A model generated the notes under the pieces. The model searched no databases. It saw only the letters and a program-made list of their open reading frames with translations, and was not told where the DNA came from. DNA of 64,000 bases from Polyangia bacterium. GTDB lineage: Bacteria; Myxococcota_A; Polyangia; Polyangiales; Sandaracinaceae. Shown here piece after piece: positions 60,122-64,000 of this stretch (position 1 is the first letter of the stretch; every line of letters begins with the position of its first letter). Both the position numbers and the translations under genes were made by a program. The stretch is taken from NCBI GenBank assembly GCA_030426845.1, contig JAUHXR010000001.1, positions 21,493 through 85,492 on the forward strand, in the 5' to 3' direction.

Positions 60122-61614
60122 AGCGCCTCTTCACCGCCACGCTCGCGCTCGCCCTCACCGGCTGCCCGAGCTCCCAGACGCCCGACGAGGACGACACGAG
60201 CGGCCAGGAGGAGACCGTCGTCGAGGTCATCCAGGAGGCCCCGCGTGAGCCGCCGCCCGAGTCGGGGCCAGCGCGCGACGTGCGGTTCCCCGCGATCACG
60301 CGGAGCACCACCTCGTCGGGCCTCGAGGTCAACACCGTCCAGTACGGCCACCTCCCGCTCGTGTACCTGCGGCTCGTGATCAAGAGCGGCGACGCGAGCG
60401 ATCCGGCGGAGCTCCCGGGCCTCGCGCACTTCGTCGCGCAGATGCTCAAGGAGGGCACCCGACGCCGGACGAGCGCCCAGCTCGCGGAGGCGGTCGAGTT
60501 CCTCGGCGCCGATCTCAGCGTGGGCTCGGACGAGGAGAACGTCTACGTAATGGTCCGCGCGCTCGCCGAGCACGTGGACGAGGCGATGGAGATCCTCGCC
60601 GAGGTCGCGCGCAGCCCACGCTTCGCGCAGGGCGAGCTCGATCGGCTCAAGCGGCGCGAGCTCACCCGCCTCGCGCTCTCGTCGCAGCAGCCGCGCTACC
60701 TCGCGCGCCGGACGTTCTACGCCGAGCTCTATGGCGAGCACCCCTACGCCCACGTCGACGCCACCGAGGCGTCGGTCGAGCGGATCGGGCGGCGCGACCT
60801 GCAGTCGTTCCACCGCGCCCACTTCGTGCCGAACAATGCCTTCCTCGTCGCGGTCGGCAACGTCGATCCGGCCGCGGTGAGCGCGTCGGCCAACCGGCAC
60901 TTCAACGGCTGGCGCTCCCGCGAGGTCCCCGAGGTCACCTACCCCACCCCGCCGGCGCGCGACGCGCGCGAGGTCGTGGTGGTGGACCGCCCCGACTCGG
61001 TCCAGTCGGTGATCTTCGTCGGCAACCTCGCGCTCGAGCGCCGCTCGCCCGACTTCGTCCCGCTGTCGGTGGCCAACCAGGTCCTCGGCGGCTCGGCCGC
61101 GTCGCGCCTCTTCATGGATCTGCGCGAGCAGCGGAGCCTCACCTACGGCGCCTACAGCGCGGTCTCCGAGCGCGCCCAGGTCGGCCCGTTCGTGGCCTAC
61201 GCGGCGGTGCGCAACGAGGTCACGACCGAGGCGATGGCCGGCTTCATGGAGCACCTCGATCGGATCGTCGCCGAGGAGGCGCCGGCCGAGGAGGTCCAGG
61301 ACGCGCAGCGCTTCCTCAGCGACTCGTTCCCTTTGCAGATCGAGACGGCGGGGCGCGTCGCCTACATGATCGAGGAGCTGCGCGGCTACGGACTGCCCGA
61401 CGACTACTGGGACGGCTACCGCACCGCGATCCGCGGCGTCACCCCGGCCCAGGCCCACGCGGCGGCGCAGCGCTACATCCGGCCCGACCGCGCGCTCATC
61501 GTGGCCGTCGGCCGCGCCGCCGACATCGTGGAGCCGCTCCGCGCCTACGGGCCGGTGCGGGTGATCGACAACGAGGGCAACGAGGTCGCGACCTACGAGG
61601 CCTCGGGCGAGTGA
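60118..61614 (+). CDS. M16 family peptidase-like lipoprotein (non-catalytic subunit)
   Basis: 498 residues from GTG at 60118 (GTGA overlap). A lipoprotein signal ends at LALTGC, so the protein is anchored to a membrane. The M16 fold is evident (GLAHFVAQMLKEGTRRRTSAQLAEAVEFLGADL), but the zinc motif HxxEH reads HFVAQ at residues 104-108, losing Glu and the second His. The C-terminal Arg-Tyr pair typical of the partner subunit is present in LREQRSLTYGAYS. It probably completes a heterodimer with the preceding catalytic subunit, holding it at the membrane. Confidence 0.93.
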   Translation: MKRLFTATLALALTGCPSSQTPDEDDTSGQEETVVEVIQEAPREPPPESGPARDVRFPAITRSTTSSGLEVNTVQYGHLPLVYLRLVIKSGDASDPAELPGLAHFVAQMLKEGTRRRTSAQLAEAVEFLGADLSVGSDEENVYVMVRALAEHVDEAMEILAEVARSPRFAQGELDRLKRRELTRLALSSQQPRYLARRTFYAELYGEHPYAHVDATEASVERIGRRDLQSFHRAHFVPNNAFLVAVGNVDPAAVSASANRHFNGWRSREVPEVTYPTPPARDAREVVVVDRPDSVQSVIFVGNLALERRSPDFVPLSVANQVLGGSAASRLFMDLREQRSLTYGAYSAVSERAQVGPFVAYAAVRNEVTTEAMAGFMEHLDRIVAEEAPAEEVQDAQRFLSDSFPLQIETAGRVAYMIEELRGYGLPDDYWDGYRTAIRGVTPAQAHAAAQRYIRPDRALIVAVGRAADIVEPLRAYGPVRVIDNEGNEVATYEASGE

Positions 61615-61680
61615 ACGCCCGGCGACGACGAGGCGTCTGAGGGGCAGGCCCTTTTTCGGGTCGCCCCGGCGACGTATCTT

Positions 61681-61714
61681 CGGGCCGCCCGTCGCGATAT
61701 GCGCGGGCGGCCCG
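61681..61714 (+). promoter_or_regulatory. Strong hairpin in glmS leader
   Basis: cgggccgcccg at 61681-61691 is perfectly inverted at 61704-61714 with a 12-base loop tcgcgatatgcg. It lies between the M16 gene (stop 61614) and glmS (start 61772). It could be a terminator for the M16 operon or a leader structure of glmS; the ribozyme known from Firmicutes is not recognisable. Confidence 0.45.
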
Positions 61715-61771
61715 GCACGTTGAATCACCAGCGGCCCCCGCGTGGGCGCCGTAGCAAGGACGGAATCGAAG

Positions 61772-63604
<1,833 letters not shown>

Positions 63605-63671
63605 CCGGCCGAGATGCGACATCGCGCGCGCGGGTCGTCTCGCGCGCCATCAGAGGTTAGATTCACGCGCC

Positions 63672-64000
63672 ATGCGGTTCGGAGCGCGCATCGCGGTCGT
63701 CGTGCCCGCGTTCGAGGAGTCGCTGCTGATCGGACGCACGGTGTCCACCGTGCCCGCGTGGGTCGATCACGTGGTGGTCGTCGACGACGGCAGCCAGGAC
63801 GGGACCGCTGACGTCGCGCGCGCCCTCGACGACGGCCGGGTGGTGCTGCGGCGCCATCGGGTGAACCGAGGGGTCGGCGCCGCGCTCCGGACCGGCTACC
63901 GCGCGGCGTTCGAGCTCGGCGCCGACGTCGCCGCCGTCATGGCGGGAGACGGACAGATGCACCCCGACGACCTCGAGGCGGTGGTCCGCCCCGCCGCGCT
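63672..64000 (+). CDS. GT2-family glycosyltransferase (truncated by window edge)
   Basis: The first 109 residues are visible. MRFGARIAVVVPAFEESLLIGRTV, VVVVDDGSQDGTADVA, NRGVGAALRTGYRAAFELG and MAGDGQMHPDDLEAVVRP give the GT-A fold with nucleotide-binding Asp and the DxD-like DGQ, as in dolichyl-phosphate mannose synthase-like enzymes and other polyprenyl glycosyltransferases. The gene runs on beyond the window. Acceptor unknown. Confidence 0.88.
   Translation, partial: MRFGARIAVVVPAFEESLLIGRTVSTVPAWVDHVVVVDDGSQDGTADVARALDDGRVVLRRHRVNRGVGAALRTGYRAAFELGADVAAVMAGDGQMHPDDLEAVVRPAA

Noticed and set aside
61615..61771. glmS ribozyme
   Set aside because: Beyond one hairpin, I cannot recognise the conserved core; the Firmicutes ribozyme is not expected here.

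Overview
The window looks like chromosomal DNA from a high-GC myxobacterium (Myxococcota, probably order Polyangiales; a Sandaracinaceae-like organism is my guess). The sequence signs are very GC-rich codons, frequent GTG starts, two proteins with a MYXO-CTERM-like tail, a large lipoprotein with MopE-like Cys-rich and D-D-D-C-D-G repeats, a CarD/CdnL regulator, many lipoproteins, and the recA-cinA and rpsF-rpsR-rplI-dnaB neighbourhoods. I see no rRNA, tRNA, CRISPR array, prophage or intact insertion sequence.

Layout. 1-8.1 kb: matrixin-like protease, ADP-forming acyl-CoA synthetase, inorganic pyrophosphatase, a beta-helix surface protein, a VWA lipoprotein and two unknown proteins. 8.1-12.7 kb: a tightly packed minus-strand group (peroxiredoxin, aldo/keto reductase, small membrane protein, quinolinate synthase, Nudix hydrolase, unknown) divergent from miaE. 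12.8-22.6 kb: secreted unknown, PIG-L deacetylase overlapping a GT4 glycosyltransferase, LamG-like lipoprotein, proS, a giant Cys-repeat lipoprotein and a TPR protein. 22.8-35.9 kb: lytic transglycosylase, an S26-like peptidase paired with a sulfotransferase, gamma-glutamylcyclotransferase, three metallophosphoesterases (one a TerB-like/PPP phosphatase fusion), a SUMF1-type lipoprotein, a dienoyl-CoA-reductase-like SDR and an L-2-hydroxyglutarate oxidase-like flavoprotein. 36-45.7 kb: the most accessory part, with a P450, a radical SAM protein with an unusual tail, a sulfotransferase overlapping an Asp/Asn hydroxylase-like oxygenase, a membrane phosphodiesterase, a fused salicylyl-CoA hydroxylase/OYE protein and a FadL porin. 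45.9-51.3 kb: housekeeping run prs-rplY-pth-rpsF-rpsR-rplI-dnaB, all on the minus strand. 51.7-64 kb: a receiver-like/HTH regulator, Nudix, hisIE, carD, a lipoprotein, recA facing cinA, a catalytic/non-catalytic pair of M16 peptidases, glmS and the start of a GT2 glycosyltransferase cut by the window edge.

The most interesting non-gene signal is a pair of about 160-bp elements (6470-6628 and 45744-45903). Each is a near full-length imperfect palindrome, exactly symmetric about its centre, and the two share a similar core; they look like MITE/REPIN-type elements. The window also has many 12-15-bp tandem repeats, some in frame in coding sequence (signal peptides, linkers, the acidic tail of ribosomal protein bS6) and some directly after stop codons. 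A LexA-like box overlaps the predicted recA promoter.
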